Below, one piece after another: positions 46,346 through 58,512 of a DNA stretch of 64,000 nucleotides. This DNA comes from Pleurostoma richardsiae (lineage: Eukaryota > Ascomycota > Sordariomycetes > Calosphaeriales > Pleurostomataceae): NCBI GenBank assembly GCA_030052745.1, contig JANBVO010000046.1, positions 62,001-126,000 on the forward strand, read 5' to 3'. The notes below the pieces were generated by a model that did not search any database, had not been told where the DNA came from, and saw only the letters and a list, made by a program, of their open reading frames with translations. A program made the position numbers and the translations under genes. Numbering within the stretch: position 1 is the first letter of the stretch; each line of letters starts with the position of its first letter.

Positions 46346-49300
46346 GGCTTGCAAGGCCTGCTACGCGTCGAGTCAATCCTAGTAGATGGGACGTATGTGC
46401 AGTAGTGCGTGTATCAAGTAATAATTCAATGTACTAAGATAAGTATGGTGCAGCAAGGGTTGGGCAGGGTCGATGGTTATGGGAAAGCAAGGAGAGGGAA
46501 ACTGATAGCAGGGCCCTCCCACAAAGGACTTGGGAGAGGGAGCAAGATATATTATATCTTGCATGGTCTGCAAGACTCAGGCAAGACAAGGAGACAGCCA
46601 CGGAATCCTGACACTTGATAGAGTTAGGATGTCGAGCCAGGTACGGCGCCAAGGACATCCAAGATCGAGACATTTGCACGTCATCGTAAGGCAGTTACTG
46701 CGTTGCAGCGTTGCACGCGAGTGACAGGGCCCACCGACCCCGAGAAGGTCCGGCATCTAACCCGAGATCGAGATCTCGGTTTCTCTACCTGCACCGTGTC
46801 AGAAAACTCGGAGCCTCTGCTTCGGCCCTGGCGGGGGGACCGGCTGGACGACGACGCCAACTGTAACCTGACCGGATAAGGGTCTCTACGTTGTACAGAG
46901 CATCCCTCCCCTGGCGTCGATAGCGTCGCCAGGGCCGAACGGGCCGGACAGGGCCGCCATTCTTCCCTCCACGCGGCCGTTTCTGATGCTCGTTGAGCAG
47001 ACGCCGTGGGGGAAACGGAGGGCCTAATAGGTTCTGTCTACCAGCGACTCAGCGGAGGGAAGGAAGCAAGCCGCCGCCAAGTGCCACGCATCTCGAGGTG
47101 GTCCGAGTTGTAACGGAGCCAGCACTGGAGGGGGGGGGATGAAGTGCCAGCGGCCTCGCTTGTGGCTTCTTAGTGCAGACAACAGCAGATGAGGGGCTGC
47201 AAGCAGCTGTCGTCGGAATGGTACCTAGAAAGGAAAAGACTGGAGCAGAATAATAAAAGGCATTCCGGTTTGGGGTGGGGGTGAAGCGATTCGAGACCTT
47301 GCAGCAGAGTAGTCGTGGTGGAGAAGGGGGGAAGGGCGGAAGCAGAAGCAGAAGCAGAAGCAGAAGCAGCAGCAGCAGAGAAATTGAACTTTGGCGGTCT
47401 CTCGCGGAGCTCTTGCTCCTAAAATCTCCACCAGACTTACCGCATTGGGGTAAGAACGCGCTGTGATTGGACGATAGATCGACATCCGTCGACAAGCGCG
47501 CTTTCTAACAGAAACTTTGCGCTGAAGCTGAAGGAAGGAGAGGAGACTGCCGAGATAACAAGAACTGTCACCGCCAGAGAAAAAAAAAGAATAGGCTGGA
47601 TTTTCTTGGAACTGTCCCAGATTCTCGAAGAATGATCTCGATTGCAGACAAGACAATGCACAACGGCGAAGTGATGATCGTCCGGTTTGTCTATCGACGA
47701 CCTCCCCCGTTGTAGGTCAGCAGGCTGCAGCCAATGGGAGCAAGCAGCGTCTGTACTACGAGTAGTGTACCTACGTATCTACTTGAGAGACTCACCAACC
47801 ACATGGACACGACACAGCATTGACCTTGCGAGTCCCGACTTTCCCGTCCTGTCTCGGATGGTATTGAACTCAATTCGGCATGGGGGATGCAAACAGGCAC
47901 AGTCAGACTCGGCAGCGCTGGCTACTGTGCCGCCTACCCAGGCTGAGGGCGTCAATGCGTATCTAATTTGCTCCTACGTATCCTCGGTTGCGCTGAGTAA
48001 GGCAGTGTATCGTGCTCATTCTTCCATCACGCCGCCGTCGACGACGAGCGGTCTTCACCGAATCAAGTGCGAAAGAGGGGAAGCGGCAGCCCGGAGGGTG
48101 CGGTAGTTGAGATGGGTGGACCGCCAGGCTCGATGGGATCAGCATCGACAACCCGCCCAGTCCGGCTTAGCTCGGAGGCTCAGAGGCTAAACCTTAACAA
48201 CATGCGACGACCTTTGGGGCAGCACGACATTGGTTGGGTCAGGTTAGGATCAGCAAAGGACCCTTGGGACCGTCGATACGGTACGTCGGGGTTACGTAAC
48301 CCTCAAGGTACCGGCAGGCCGCTTACATAGTACCTCAGGTGCCAAGGTGCATCGTCCATTGTACACTTACTCTCGAACAGTACATAAGATAACCTGGGAA
48401 GGTAACTTATCCTTGCTAGTACCCTGAGAGTAGACTTACATAGGCAGGGAGCTCCTTCGTCCACATGTCCTTGTGTATATGGTGTATATGGTATGTCTCT
48501 CCTTTGCTTTGGTTGGTTTCCTAAGCGATCAGGAAACGCCTTCTACTTCATCTGTACAAACGCCACACCTGGATGTACAGTAAGTGCGGTGTGTGTATCA
48601 GTTTCCTTTTCCGGTCCAAGACTTCGGGGGTCTTCGGTGCTGAACCGGCAGGAGAAGCCACTGGGACGAAATGGCCTGTTACGCCCCACTAGTGGATACG
48701 CCACAGCCTCGAGGCCAACGGCCTTGCAAGGATGTGTGGTCTGTGATTGGCTGAGCGGATCAACCTCCGCTCCCCTGTCTCATTCTGTGTGGGGTCAGGT
48801 TCCTGGCAGGTACCAAGTTACGTACCGACCCTGACTATCTGTCTCGTCCTCGTTCCAGCGACATCAACGAGTCAACGACGAGTCGACGACAACACCGAAA
48901 ACGACAGACATAGCGTCGCATTCCCCCACACGCCTGAACGACTCGTCTGGAACGCCGCGGCGAGATCTGCTGTTCTTCCAGATGGCAAGCTTCTTTCCCG
49001 ATTGTCACACACTTTCCCTCATGCGCGATACCCTATCCTGCATGCGCCGTTTGCTTTAGTGCTGAGGGTAATCAGGTTGGCCTGGCCTCTAACGCGCCTT
49101 GCCGTGCATCTGCCGTCTGGGGCTCGACTCTGAACACCCCAAAGAATGTGCAGCGTGTGCCCTGCGGTCTCAGGTCTCCACGATGACGAGTCAGGTCCCG
49201 ACGGAGAACCCCTGGTCCCCGGATATTGTTGTCAACCCGCAGCTGGCAGTCAGCCCCCGGGGGTTCTCATACCAGTTACTTACCGTCAAATATCCCTTAG

Positions 49301-50434
49301 AGACACGACTCGTCTATTGTACAGGGAAAGAATGAGTAACTAGCAGCCAATGGAGCAAGGACCCAGACACACAATTGATAGACCGATAAAAGGGGTGTCG
49401 GGAGAATCTGAAGAGATGGAGCCAACAATTGGACCGGCCACCAACAACTACCGAAACGGGCAGGTATATTCATTCAGACCATTGGCTATACAAGGGCAGT
49501 CCTTTGGCGGAAATTTGCAGGAGGTATTCAGACACGTTCAAGCAGCGGAGGAGTCTCATCGTCGATTCCGAGGAGCTCATCCTCCGGTCTTGGGGCAAAT
49601 GGACCCGCGTCTCGGAGCTCTTGAAGCCCAATGCTGGCTGGCAATGGAGTACCACTGGCTCGTAAGCTGCTCTGAGCCTGTCCTGACAGAAGCACTACCG
49701 GGCCGAATCAGGGATTGCGGTGAAGTTGCTCTTTACAGAAGAGCACCGGACCAGGTGGGTGCTTTGCGAGATCACGATCTCTACACAGAGTTACAAATGA
49801 AGCTCTGGGACTTATCCAAGAGCTCTGCTGTACTGAATGCTACTCTCCGTCCCACCGCACATGAATCCGTGCCGCAAACAGAACTTCCGGTGGCGAGTGC
49901 CGCGGAACGGATCCGCTGGATTCTCACGGTCGAAACGGGCCGGGCAAGGCGCCGGTCAACCGTGGCTTGCTGACCCTTGGCCTATCAGGCCCAATAGCAA
50001 CAGCACGATATCAGTCGTTGTGATGGCCAGTGATGAAAACAGGCACATCTCCCGAGGAGTAGCCAGCGGAAAGTTACCTTTCAACTCTGGCTTCTTTGTT
50101 CTTCATGATGTAATAGCCAGGCTACCCCAACCATGCCACATGGCAATGGCCTGATGGTGATAAGAACGTTGAGGAGCCATCACGAAGGACCGGAGAAAAG
50201 GGAGCGTTTTGACAATTTCGAGTCTTTCAACTCTCGTTGCTGATGAGAGTTGGGTATCCAATGGATTGTTGAGAATGCCTAGCTTTCAGGCATCGACTTC
50301 CAGCACCGAAAATAACTCCTTTGAGGCCGAAAACAGTCCTTGTGCCGTCTGAACAAGTCAATTGTTCGACCCCAATCCATGCGAACGCTAGCGCCACATC
50401 AGAGATACACTACAGTTAGTGCAAAGAGCCAACC
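46346..50434. other. Large gene-poor region
   Basis: Over 4 kb without a supported gene. ORFs such as 49350-49973 (+) and 48747-49133 (+) have no recognised domain and overlap other frames. A (AGAAGC)n microsatellite is at 47341-47379. A 14-bp perfect palindrome, GGGTTACGTAACCC, is at 48289-48302. Words like GGTAC and GTACCT recur around 48240-48460. Confidence 0.5.
47341..47379 (+). repeat. AGAAGC/AGC microsatellite
   Basis: About four copies of agaagc followed by four of agc. Confidence 0.85.
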
Positions 50435-51061
50435 ATGGCAGCGTGCTCTACACCCATTCAATCACATAGGAGACAAGCCTCGTCCGATTCAAAGGGATCA
50501 AAGCGCACGGCTCCAGATAGCCGTCTGCCGCGCCAGTTAAAAGATCAGATCAGCACGTCGTATCTGACTATCGCTGACCTCAAGCTACTCGCATCTCTTC
50601 ATCAAACACCCCTAGTCCCCCAGAATCGACGTCACAGCGCATCCGCGATGTGTCACGTCCGCTTCGACGCCCGCCGCTGCACCACCTGCCGCCAGGCTTA
50701 CTGCGTGTGGACCAACCGGGTGCGGCGCCTCCGTGTCCGGCTGGGCCTACGGCGCAGCCTGCGGCGCAGAGCCCGCGCCTGGGGCGCCTGCGGCTCGTCG
50801 TGGCGGACCCGCTGGAGGGAGAGCGCCGGCACCTGCCTGGCCTGCATCGCGGCGACGGTCGCGCCTCCGGCGGCGTACTGGCGAGCCGAGGTCGAGCAGG
50901 CAGACCGTAAGGGTGGGGATGAGGAGATGGAGGCGGCGCCACCGGCGCCGAGTGGCAATGGAGGCGTCAGGGGGAGGGGGGCCGACGACGTTGCTGCTGA
51001 CCCTGTGGACGAGGATGTTGAAATAGGAAGAGTGATGGCGAGATGGGTAAGTTGCGCGTGA
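50435..51061 (+). CDS. Hypothetical Arg/Cys-rich small protein
   Basis: Open frame of 208 residues. The ATG at 50435 is possible, but a better start may be 50648-50650 (MCHVRFDARRCTTCRQAY), since the part before it has no features. From there the chain has Cys pairs (CTTC, CLAC) around a very Arg-rich middle (RRLRVRLGLRRSLRRRARAW), then an acidic end. Small fungal proteins beginning with M-C and carrying spaced Cys pairs are frequent, but I do not recognise this one. A GTAAGT donor at 51047 followed by CTCTCAG at 51080-51086 would splice to a 20-codon exon ending at 51146, but the 40-nt intron would be very short. GC composition rises sharply over the frame, which is consistent with coding. 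It may not be a gene. Confidence 0.35.
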   Translation: MAACSTPIQSHRRQASSDSKGSKRTAPDSRLPRQLKDQISTSYLTIADLKLLASLHQTPLVPQNRRHSASAMCHVRFDARRCTTCRQAYCVWTNRVRRLRVRLGLRRSLRRRARAWGACGSSWRTRWRESAGTCLACIAATVAPPAAYWRAEVEQADRKGGDEEMEAAPPAPSGNGGVRGRGADDVAADPVDEDVEIGRVMARWVSCA

Positions 51062-51911
51062 TAAGTACCCTTCTCCTATCTCTCAGGGTGCTCTCCAGTC
51101 TGTGTCTCTTTTAGGGAATATAGTCAGAGACGGTAAACGCCCTTGATGGCTTAAGTGTCTCTACACTTCCCCAAGTCTCTTAATGAGCCCGGTTAACATG
51201 CAGATAAGAACTGCGTACTGATTACTATCATTACCTTACTACGCTGACACCCTTTCAATAATCGCACTGGTGGGTGTATGTGACTGCTGGGACTTGCGAA
51301 TCATACTGGTCGGGATCGATGTTGTCGACATATCGATGACTGATTGGACGAACTGTTCATTCCCTCAACTCCCTCATTTCTACGAACCCAGTAATTCTTC
51401 ACAAGCTACGATGATCATCTTATTATGCGCTTTTGGTGATGTATCTTCCTGTCTCCGTTGCAGCAGGAAAGCGGGGCTCTTCTGGTGTCTCACTGCCTGG
51501 TGCAGCTTGAACTACAACGACGTTCAAATTGGGACTGTTGAGCTTCGAGTTACGAGTAGTGCTTATGATAGCCATCTTCAACCTCTCGAGTTGGCACATC
51601 TTCCTTCAGAGGTTGAAGGAGTTGATTATCACTTATCAACCGCTTCGTCCTAAGTCCGATGGAGACTCAGCGCTTCATTCGCTGGTTAGCTCTGATCCGT
51701 CGATGTCGTGATCGCTCATCATCGTCCCCATTTGTCATCAGGCTCAGTATGAGTACGCTGTTATACTGAGAAGACATCTCCTCATTGAGGTATCAAGCGA
51801 TACTGCGTTCAGGACACTGAGATCTGACATTGCAAAAATCAATCTGCGTAGTTTAAAAGAATCATCCGACGTAGTTCAAAGCCTCTCTTCGACGACCAGC
51901 AAGAGCCGATC
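51062..51911. other. Intergenic region, promoter of the flavin monooxygenase gene
   Basis: AT-richer than its neighbours; no gene seen. Confidence 0.5.
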
Positions 51912-53237
51912 ATGGCGGAGAAGAAACAGCTTCATCTCACGGCGTTCATGCGCCCTGTCAGTCTGCACACAGGGGCATGGAGATATCCCGGTGCATACCC
52001 GGACGCCAACTTCAACCTCACTCATCTCAAGTCGTTCATCAAGAAGCTGGAGGATGCCAAGTTCGATGCCTTCTTCATGGCAGACCACCTCGCCGTGCTC
52101 AACATGCCGACAGAGGCGCTCAAGCGCAGTCACACCGTGACGTCCTTTGAGCCCTTCACACTACTCTCGGCCCTGTCCGTGGTGACGGACAAGATCGGCC
52201 TTGCCGCCACTGCCTCCACCACGTACGACGAGCCCTACCACATTGCGCGGCGCTTTGCCTCGTTGGACCACCTCAGCGGCGGGCGGGCGGCCTGGAACAT
52301 CGTCACGACCGGGAACCCGGAGTCGTCCAAGAACTTTGGCCGCGACGAGCACATGGAGCACGGCGACCGGTATAAGAGGGCCCGGGAGTTCTACGACGTC
52401 GTCACGGGACTGTGGGACAGCTTTGCCGACGACGCCTTCGTGCGCGACCAGGAGAGCGGCGTGTACTTTGACCCGGAGAAGCTGCACGTCCTCGACCACA
52501 AGGGGGAGAGTCTCAAGGTGAGGGGCCCACTCAACATCGCACGGCCGGTCCAGGGCTGGCCCGTCATCATCCAGGCCGGCCAGTCGGATCCGGGCAGGCA
52601 GCTGGCCGCCGAGACCGCGGAAGCCGTCTTCTGCTCGCCGCGGGACCTCGCGTCGGCCAAGGCGCTGTACGCGGACATCAAGGGCCGCGCGGTCGCGGCG
52701 GGCCGCAACCCCAACCATCTCAAAATTCTGCCTGCGGCGCTCATCGTCATCGGCGACACAGTGGAGGACGCCAGAGCCAAGCGCCTCAAGCTCGACAGCC
52801 TAGTCCACTACGACAGCGCCATCGCCTCGCTGTCGGTGGCGCTGGGGACGGACGCGTCCGGGTTCGACCCCGACGGGCCGCTCCCAACGGACCTGCCGGA
52901 GACGAACGCGAGCAAGACGGGCCGCGCGGGGGTCCTGCAGCTGGCAGAGGATGAGAAGCTGACGGTGCGGCAGCTCGCGCAGCGTTACGGCGGCTACTCG
53001 GGGCTCGCCTTCGTGGGGCCGCCGGAGGCGGTCGCCGACCAGATAGAGACGTGGCTGGCCGAGGACGCGGCGGACGGCTTCACCGTCACGTTCCCGTTCT
53101 TGCCGCAGGGGCTGGACGACGTCGTCCAGCGGCTGGTGCCGGAGCTGCAGCGCCGAGGCATCTTCCGCAAGGAGTACGAGGGGACGACGCTGCGGGAGCA
53201 TCTCGGCCTGCCGCGGCCCAAGAATCGCTTCTTCTGA
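51912..53237 (+). CDS. FMN-dependent luciferase-like monooxygenase, NtaA/SnaA/DszA family
   Basis: An intronless gene of 441 residues. Members are the large subunit of two-component flavin monooxygenases that use reduced FMN from a partner reductase to oxidise substrates such as nitrilotriacetate, dibenzothiophene sulfone or pristinamycin precursors. Typical features: LHLTAFMRPVSLHTGAWRYP at the start; FDAFFMADHLAVLN; TSFEPFTLLSALSVVTDKIG; the flavin-site strand AATASTTYDEPYHIARRFAS; DHLSGGRAAWNIVTTGNP; and YKRAREFYDVVTGLWDSF. The later PVIIQAGQSDPGRQLAAETA is another hallmark. It is close to usual length and complete. No reductase gene is nearby. Intronless form and a bacterial-like family suggest old transfer from bacteria, but many ascomycetes carry such genes. 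The substrate is not predictable. Confidence 0.92.
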   Translation: MAEKKQLHLTAFMRPVSLHTGAWRYPGAYPDANFNLTHLKSFIKKLEDAKFDAFFMADHLAVLNMPTEALKRSHTVTSFEPFTLLSALSVVTDKIGLAATASTTYDEPYHIARRFASLDHLSGGRAAWNIVTTGNPESSKNFGRDEHMEHGDRYKRAREFYDVVTGLWDSFADDAFVRDQESGVYFDPEKLHVLDHKGESLKVRGPLNIARPVQGWPVIIQAGQSDPGRQLAAETAEAVFCSPRDLASAKALYADIKGRAVAAGRNPNHLKILPAALIVIGDTVEDARAKRLKLDSLVHYDSAIASLSVALGTDASGFDPDGPLPTDLPETNASKTGRAGVLQLAEDEKLTVRQLAQRYGGYSGLAFVGPPEAVADQIETWLAEDAADGFTVTFPFLPQGLDDVVQRLVPELQRRGIFRKEYEGTTLREHLGLPRPKNRFF

Positions 53238-53349
53238 GATCGCTACCCCGTTGGTTTCTTCTTGGAGAACTTGAAGTGGATAAGCAGCAGAACTGGGGAC
53301 GAGCATGTACATCTGGCCCTGGGGCATAATGGGACCCTCAACGTGAACA

Positions 53350-53355
53350 AATAAA
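53350..53355 (+). terminator. AATAAA polyadenylation-like signal
   Basis: An AATAAA hexamer 112 bp after the stop codon of the flavin monooxygenase gene, the right place for 3'-end formation. Confidence 0.4.
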
Positions 53356-55009
53356 TGCAAACTCGTTGCAAATCGTGCGCTCTGTGCTTCTGTGTCCTCT
53401 AGAGTTGGTCGCGCTCGCTTCGTATGAAGCAAATGAGGCGCAGGCAAAGGCGCCAGGACCACTTCTCATACACCCTCTGAGATAGGGGTTATGGGTACAT
53501 GTGAACCCACTACCGATTAAGCTGCGTGTCTCTTCACCGTGGGCCTACCTCTCAGCGATACGGGCTGCATCTCAACATTGCCGTCGAGTTGATGCTGGAA
53601 TACATGGCCTTCTTCTAATCGTGACCATTCTGATATCCGTCTCTTCAGTGATTGTTAGGACTCTTCGTCGTCATAGACACTGGGAAGAAGACAGTGAGAG
53701 GCATTACAAAGGTACCCATGTTGTCAGAACCCAGCTGCTGGCTACAGTAGCACAGGATCGACACCGTTGCACCCGTGTGCATGATCTTTGAGCGCGCTAA
53801 TTCCGTGTTCAGGGGCCGAGCTGAACGCTCAGATATGAACTCCGCTCAATACACGAGCTCGCCTTTCAAAATAACAGACTTCCTTATAGGTGCTAAGGCA
53901 ATATCCTCCTGTGTCCGTGGTCTTTGATTGGAAATTGGATTCTGGAGCCGTTTAATCGTGCCAGGTTCTGTCTGCATTCATCAACGCCCGTGGGATTCAC
54001 TAGTGGCTGGTTGATACCTTGAGGGTGCATGCGATTGTCGTGGAAGAGCTGTTGAAGAGCCTTGCCTAGGTAGGTAAGCTCCTGTATGTACGGCTGGTAG
54101 GATACAACGCGGATGACACTCCATAGCCTATAGGATGTTTGCTCTGAACGAGCCGTCGCGACGAGTACGTTTCTTCCTGGAACTATCTTGGTTGGCCTCG
54201 ACAGCAGAACTAGTGTCTGTGGCCTCTGACGCCATCAAACGCCAGATTAACCGACATGGGTTGGAGGGAACGACAGTCGCCCCAGTAGTTGCTCTAGCAG
54301 TCTCTCTAGCTGGTGGAGGATGTATCTGGAGCATCTGAGCCCTCGGGCGACCTTGGGTCATGGAGGAATGCCGACAGTGTATAGCCTGGCTCTCGCACGG
54401 TCAGGTATGGACAGCTTGGTATCACTTGGAGGACAGTTGCTCCTGTCATTCACATTGACGTCCCCTTGATGTCTCACTCCTCAAGTAGTGGTGTATACAA
54501 TATGCTGTCCAGTTTCTGTTGTCAGAATAGTACTTAGGACCGCCTTGGGTGCCTAAGTACCTCCCATGTCACGGAGTTCTGACAGCGTCGAGACCACCTT
54601 TCGACACGTCGAATCTATACGACTTCGGATAAATGTCGAAGGCAGTTGCTCCCGCAGATCATATCGAAATTTCCTTATCATGCTGCTCGTCGAAGGTGTG
54701 GCCTTACGCAGTTGCTTGATCATGGGTGACACCTCACCGCACATCGCACCATCCCCGACCTCGCCTTCTCCTCCATGGGAGTGCCGTTCCGTTTTGTGGG
54801 TGACAGAATGACACAGTTCACCGTAACGCTGTCTGCGGTACGGTAAATTGTTTTTTTATTCACTCAGTCTAGCCTTGCCTGGGGCCCCTTATTTTGCCTC
54901 GAGGACAGGGGGGGCACGACTCGCCCCCGAGGGACGCTCAACCGAGGTCACAAGGGCGGTCAAACATACGAGAATCTCTCTCTCCTCCGAGAGATGCGGA
55001 GAACATCAG

Positions 55010-55048
55010 AAGAGCTCGAGGGGATAAAATTCTGCACCTCGAGCTCTT
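55010..55048. repeat. Perfect 12-bp inverted repeat with 15-nt loop
   Basis: AAGAGCTCGAGG at 55010-55021 and its exact reverse complement at 55037-55048. No gene is near on either side. Confidence 0.75.
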
Positions 55049-57769
55049 CGAACGGAGCTGTGGCGGTCGAGCTGCGGGTTCGCCTCCACGCCGGCTTACC
55101 GTTGAGCAAAGTCCCCACAAGGGGAGGAAGATCTCGATCCCCATTCCCGTTCCCTCTCAATGAAGGGCAAAAGGAGGCACTAGGACAACTAGGACGAGGC
55201 TTTTCCCCCGGTCCTGCACAGTGACAGATACCGGAGAGGGGGTTTGGTATGTCGGGGCATGGCCCCTTTCCGGATGCGGGACGGTTTTCCGTCACTGCAG
55301 GAAATTGGCGAGCTCTTGCTCTTTCAATCTGTCGATGGGCCATTCATCCAACTGGTAGCGGCAGTTCCTTCGCAGGAAGGTGCATGGCCTACGCGATACT
55401 GTCGCAATGGTGGGCCGACGGCCGGACCAGTTGCTCCTATAGCAGCAGCACGAAGGACCCCCTAGTGGATATCGCCTGCCTTTCCCTGTCTCTCTGGAGC
55501 TCTGTGAAGGTTGGGGATGCATTGACCAGTCGAAGAAGGTTTGTTCCTCGCAGTCCTGCATGGTAGGGGACTCAAAGAAGGAAGCTCTCGCCAAGTGTCA
55601 ACGTGGATGGAGGCGTAGGTCCGGAAGTCACTCGGACAAGACTCTCCTTCTGAAGGAGCGTTTCCAAGTTTCGTTCAATCTAGAGGATCATGGCTCCTGC
55701 GATGTTGAGAATGTGATTTTCTAGCGAGGGATTGGCTCCCAGCCGATCTTCGGGGGACAGCGGAAACCGCGGGTCCAGGGCCCCCTTGAATGTGCGATGG
55801 CGGCGGCCCAGGCAGCGGTCACAGCGAGTAATCAGAGAGGAAGACATACGGTGTCCGCTTATGCAACCAGAGCGACTACTCAGCTCCTACTCCCCAGAAG
55901 TTATCGTTTGAAGTGGCCATTGCAAGCTTCCAGCTCGATGAGAGGAGACGCAGTCACCCCCCTGAGCTGTTGCGCTCGCCCGCTTTTCGAACCCCTTGAC
56001 ACCTTCGGCTGAGCAGAACTGTAAACTTTGGACCGTTGCATAGAACGCCCCCTGGCCGCACTATGCGTGCCAAAATTCACTGCGTCGACTGCGAACTCCC
56101 CTAGCCACCGCGCCTTCATAAACGCTCGTTGACGACCAACACATCCGCGATCAGGTTGACCGGGTGACCGATACGATGAATAAATACTTGACGGCAACCG
56201 CGATGACCTTTCGATGACGACTGTGGCAACTCAAATCGAATCGAGCGAGATGGGTTTCGAAATCCGCACTGCGTCGACCGCGAGGCTCGTCGCCGCCGGA
56301 GCGAGTTTCTAGAACATTCGACGGAGTTCTTCGTCTGAGCAGACACAATCCAGTGGCTCCTAAAGGGGGGGGGACCCTAACGATCGTCCCTAAGATGGCG
56401 AACGATGACGATAATTGCTCGAGGGCATCGAGTCTCGCTCCGTGGTTGAGCCAGGTGCCTCCCAATTTCACACTCCTAGAGACCTCGCCGCTCACTATGT
56501 ATCGCCACCCGCACAACGAGCTTGTGGCGCACCGGCGGAGCTTCAAAGGACCATCGGAATGCTTTCTAGGAGCACCTTGAAGGGACTTTATTCGCCGATC
56601 CAGGTCCGGTGCGGACTCATACCCCGTTCCCGTGGGTATACCCAGGTCCATCAGCCCTCCGGTGCAGGAGGACTCAAGCAGAGCGGCGAGCCACTGCGAG
56701 ACAACTTTGGGACAAAGATGAATGTCAGCATATGGGCATCTATGGAGCGATATGGGGTAGTCTGGATCTTAATGCACATTGGTTAGGGGAAAGGGGCCAA
56801 GGTAGATAGGTGAGTGGTGTTGGTCGACTCCCCCTGGGAGTCCCAAGTGCTTGGAGGCAGCACATTCAGCAAGGGAACAGAAATACGGGCTGGTCATACC
56901 AGCGATTTGGCTTTTCTCATCGACCAAAAGAACTTGCTTTGATCAATGAGAATAAACAGTCCTCTATAACGTTGTAAAACGGAAAGGAGTATATTAGGAG
57001 GTCATGTAGGAGGACACTTGACACTCGGCGACTTTTACAGCAGCGTCTGGCGAGTGAGAAGTCCCATTCCTAACTATTATAAGACTCACCACGTAGCCAA
57101 GAGAGACATCTACGCCATAATTTGTTTCAAGGCTAAAGGGACGCACATCCAAGAGTCATCGCCGGGCCAGATGCCACAAGAGTCCTCGATCGCGATCATA
57201 GCATCATCTATCGCTCTTGGCGCTGGGTGGCGAATCCGTCCCGACCGCATCTCGCTACGGGTTAGTAGGACGCGGATACCGCGAGAGTAGAACATTGGCG
57301 CGAACCCCGCAGGACAGATGCACCCTGGCGACCGCCGCACCTCCTCTGGGTGCCGTTCCGTTTTCCGCTCCGGGGCCAGAGAGGCCGGACGGGTCGGGGG
57401 CGGAGAGTGGAGACCGCCGGGCCGGTGGCACCTTGAAGACAGCTGAAGATTGGTCGCCTTCCTATTCGGGCTAGCGGCCGGGGAAGCCAATCTCGACGGC
57501 GTCACGGGCAAAATTACTGACATTGCGCAGGGTCTTCTTCAGCCGTTGACAGCTTCACAATCCTCCCTACCGGCCGATAAGCACACGACGGAGACTCCAT
57601 CTTCTCCAGATTTGATCGCACGGCCTTCAGAAATCTCTGCTCTCCTCGCAGCCCTTCGCAACATCTTCTGCAGCCTCGAGATCCTGCGCGATTAAAGAAA
57701 GGATCGCAATCGACAGCCCCGCCAGCTCCGTTCAGCCATCTCACCCCCGCGCGAGCAAAGATCACGAAC

Positions 57770-58512
57770 ATGTCTACCAAGTGGGTTGACTGGTCCAAGA
57801 CCACGCGGTCCAAGGACTACCGCGGGTCCAGCTCCTTTGCGACCTTCATGATCATCGGACGTAAGCGCTCTTATCCACATCTTCCCCTCCCCCTACCCAC
57901 TGCAGAGATAGCGACCCAGGCTGACTGACGATTGCAGCCGTGTGCTTCTTCCTGGGCATGCTCTTCGCCTCCTTCCCCTACGACTTCCCCCTCCTGTGGA
58001 CCTCCGACCCCGTCCCGGCCACGTACTACGACCAGCTCGAGACGCACCTCAAGTTCATGCACCAGTCGCCGCCCCTCATCGCCCGCCTCCTCAACATCAT
58101 CGTGTTCGTCGGCTTCCTCGGCTTCTTCATCAAGCTCTTCCGCCCCTCCGAGGCCAACGTGCTCTTCGACGGCGCCAGCCTCGTCCTCTACGTCATCGGC
58201 GCCGGCATCTACCTGACCAACATCGTCAAGGGCCTGCGCGCCGTCTCCGCCGACATCTGGAGCCAGGAGGGCTTCGGCGAGGGCGTGCGCCACGAGGGGC
58301 CCCTGACCGGCGAGGTCGTCCTCGGCAAGGAGGACAGCCTCAAGGTCCTGGCCGCCAGCAACACCATCCTGGCGCTCGTGCTGGTCGGCGTGCTGGTCCT
58401 GCAGGCCGGGCAGTGGTACGCGGAGAGGAAGGAGCTGGACGACTACGAGAAGATCGAGGAGCAGGCCGAGGAGAAGAAGGCCGCCGCCGCGGGCAACAAG
58501 AAGAAGCAGTGA
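57770..58512 (+). CDS. shr3: Shr3-type ER membrane chaperone of amino-acid permeases
   Basis: Shr3 sits in the ER membrane and prevents aggregation of newly made amino-acid permeases so that they can leave in COPII vesicles. Two exons, 57770-57860 and 57938-58512, give 221 residues. Four hydrophobic segments fit the family: SFATFMIIG-PVCFFLGMLF (spanning the intron), ARLLNIIVFVGFLGFFIKLF, VLFDGASLVLYVIGAGIYLT, and TILALVLVGVLVLQAGQW. The loop motif FASFPYDFPLLW and the segment YLTNIVKGLRAV are conserved. The charged tail ends in a run of Lys (GNKKKQ), similar to a KKxx-type ER retrieval signal. The start ATG gives MSTKWVDWSKTTRSKDYRGS, usual for fungal members. Confidence 0.93.

Larger units (their letters stand above)
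53238..57769. other. Large gene-poor region upstream of shr3
   Basis: 4.5 kb without a supported gene. A poly(A)-signal-like AATAAA for the monooxygenase gene is at 53350. GGTAC/GTACC words and a cctaggtaggtaag stretch occur near 54060-54080. A perfect 12-bp inverted repeat is at 55010-55048. Minus-strand frames between 55500 and 56650 look partly protein-like but are broken by stops; I do not recognise them. Confidence 0.5.

Noticed and set aside
49350-49973. 207-residue plus frame as a gene
   Set aside because: No family recognised; another frame over the same bases looks equally protein-like, so neither is supported.
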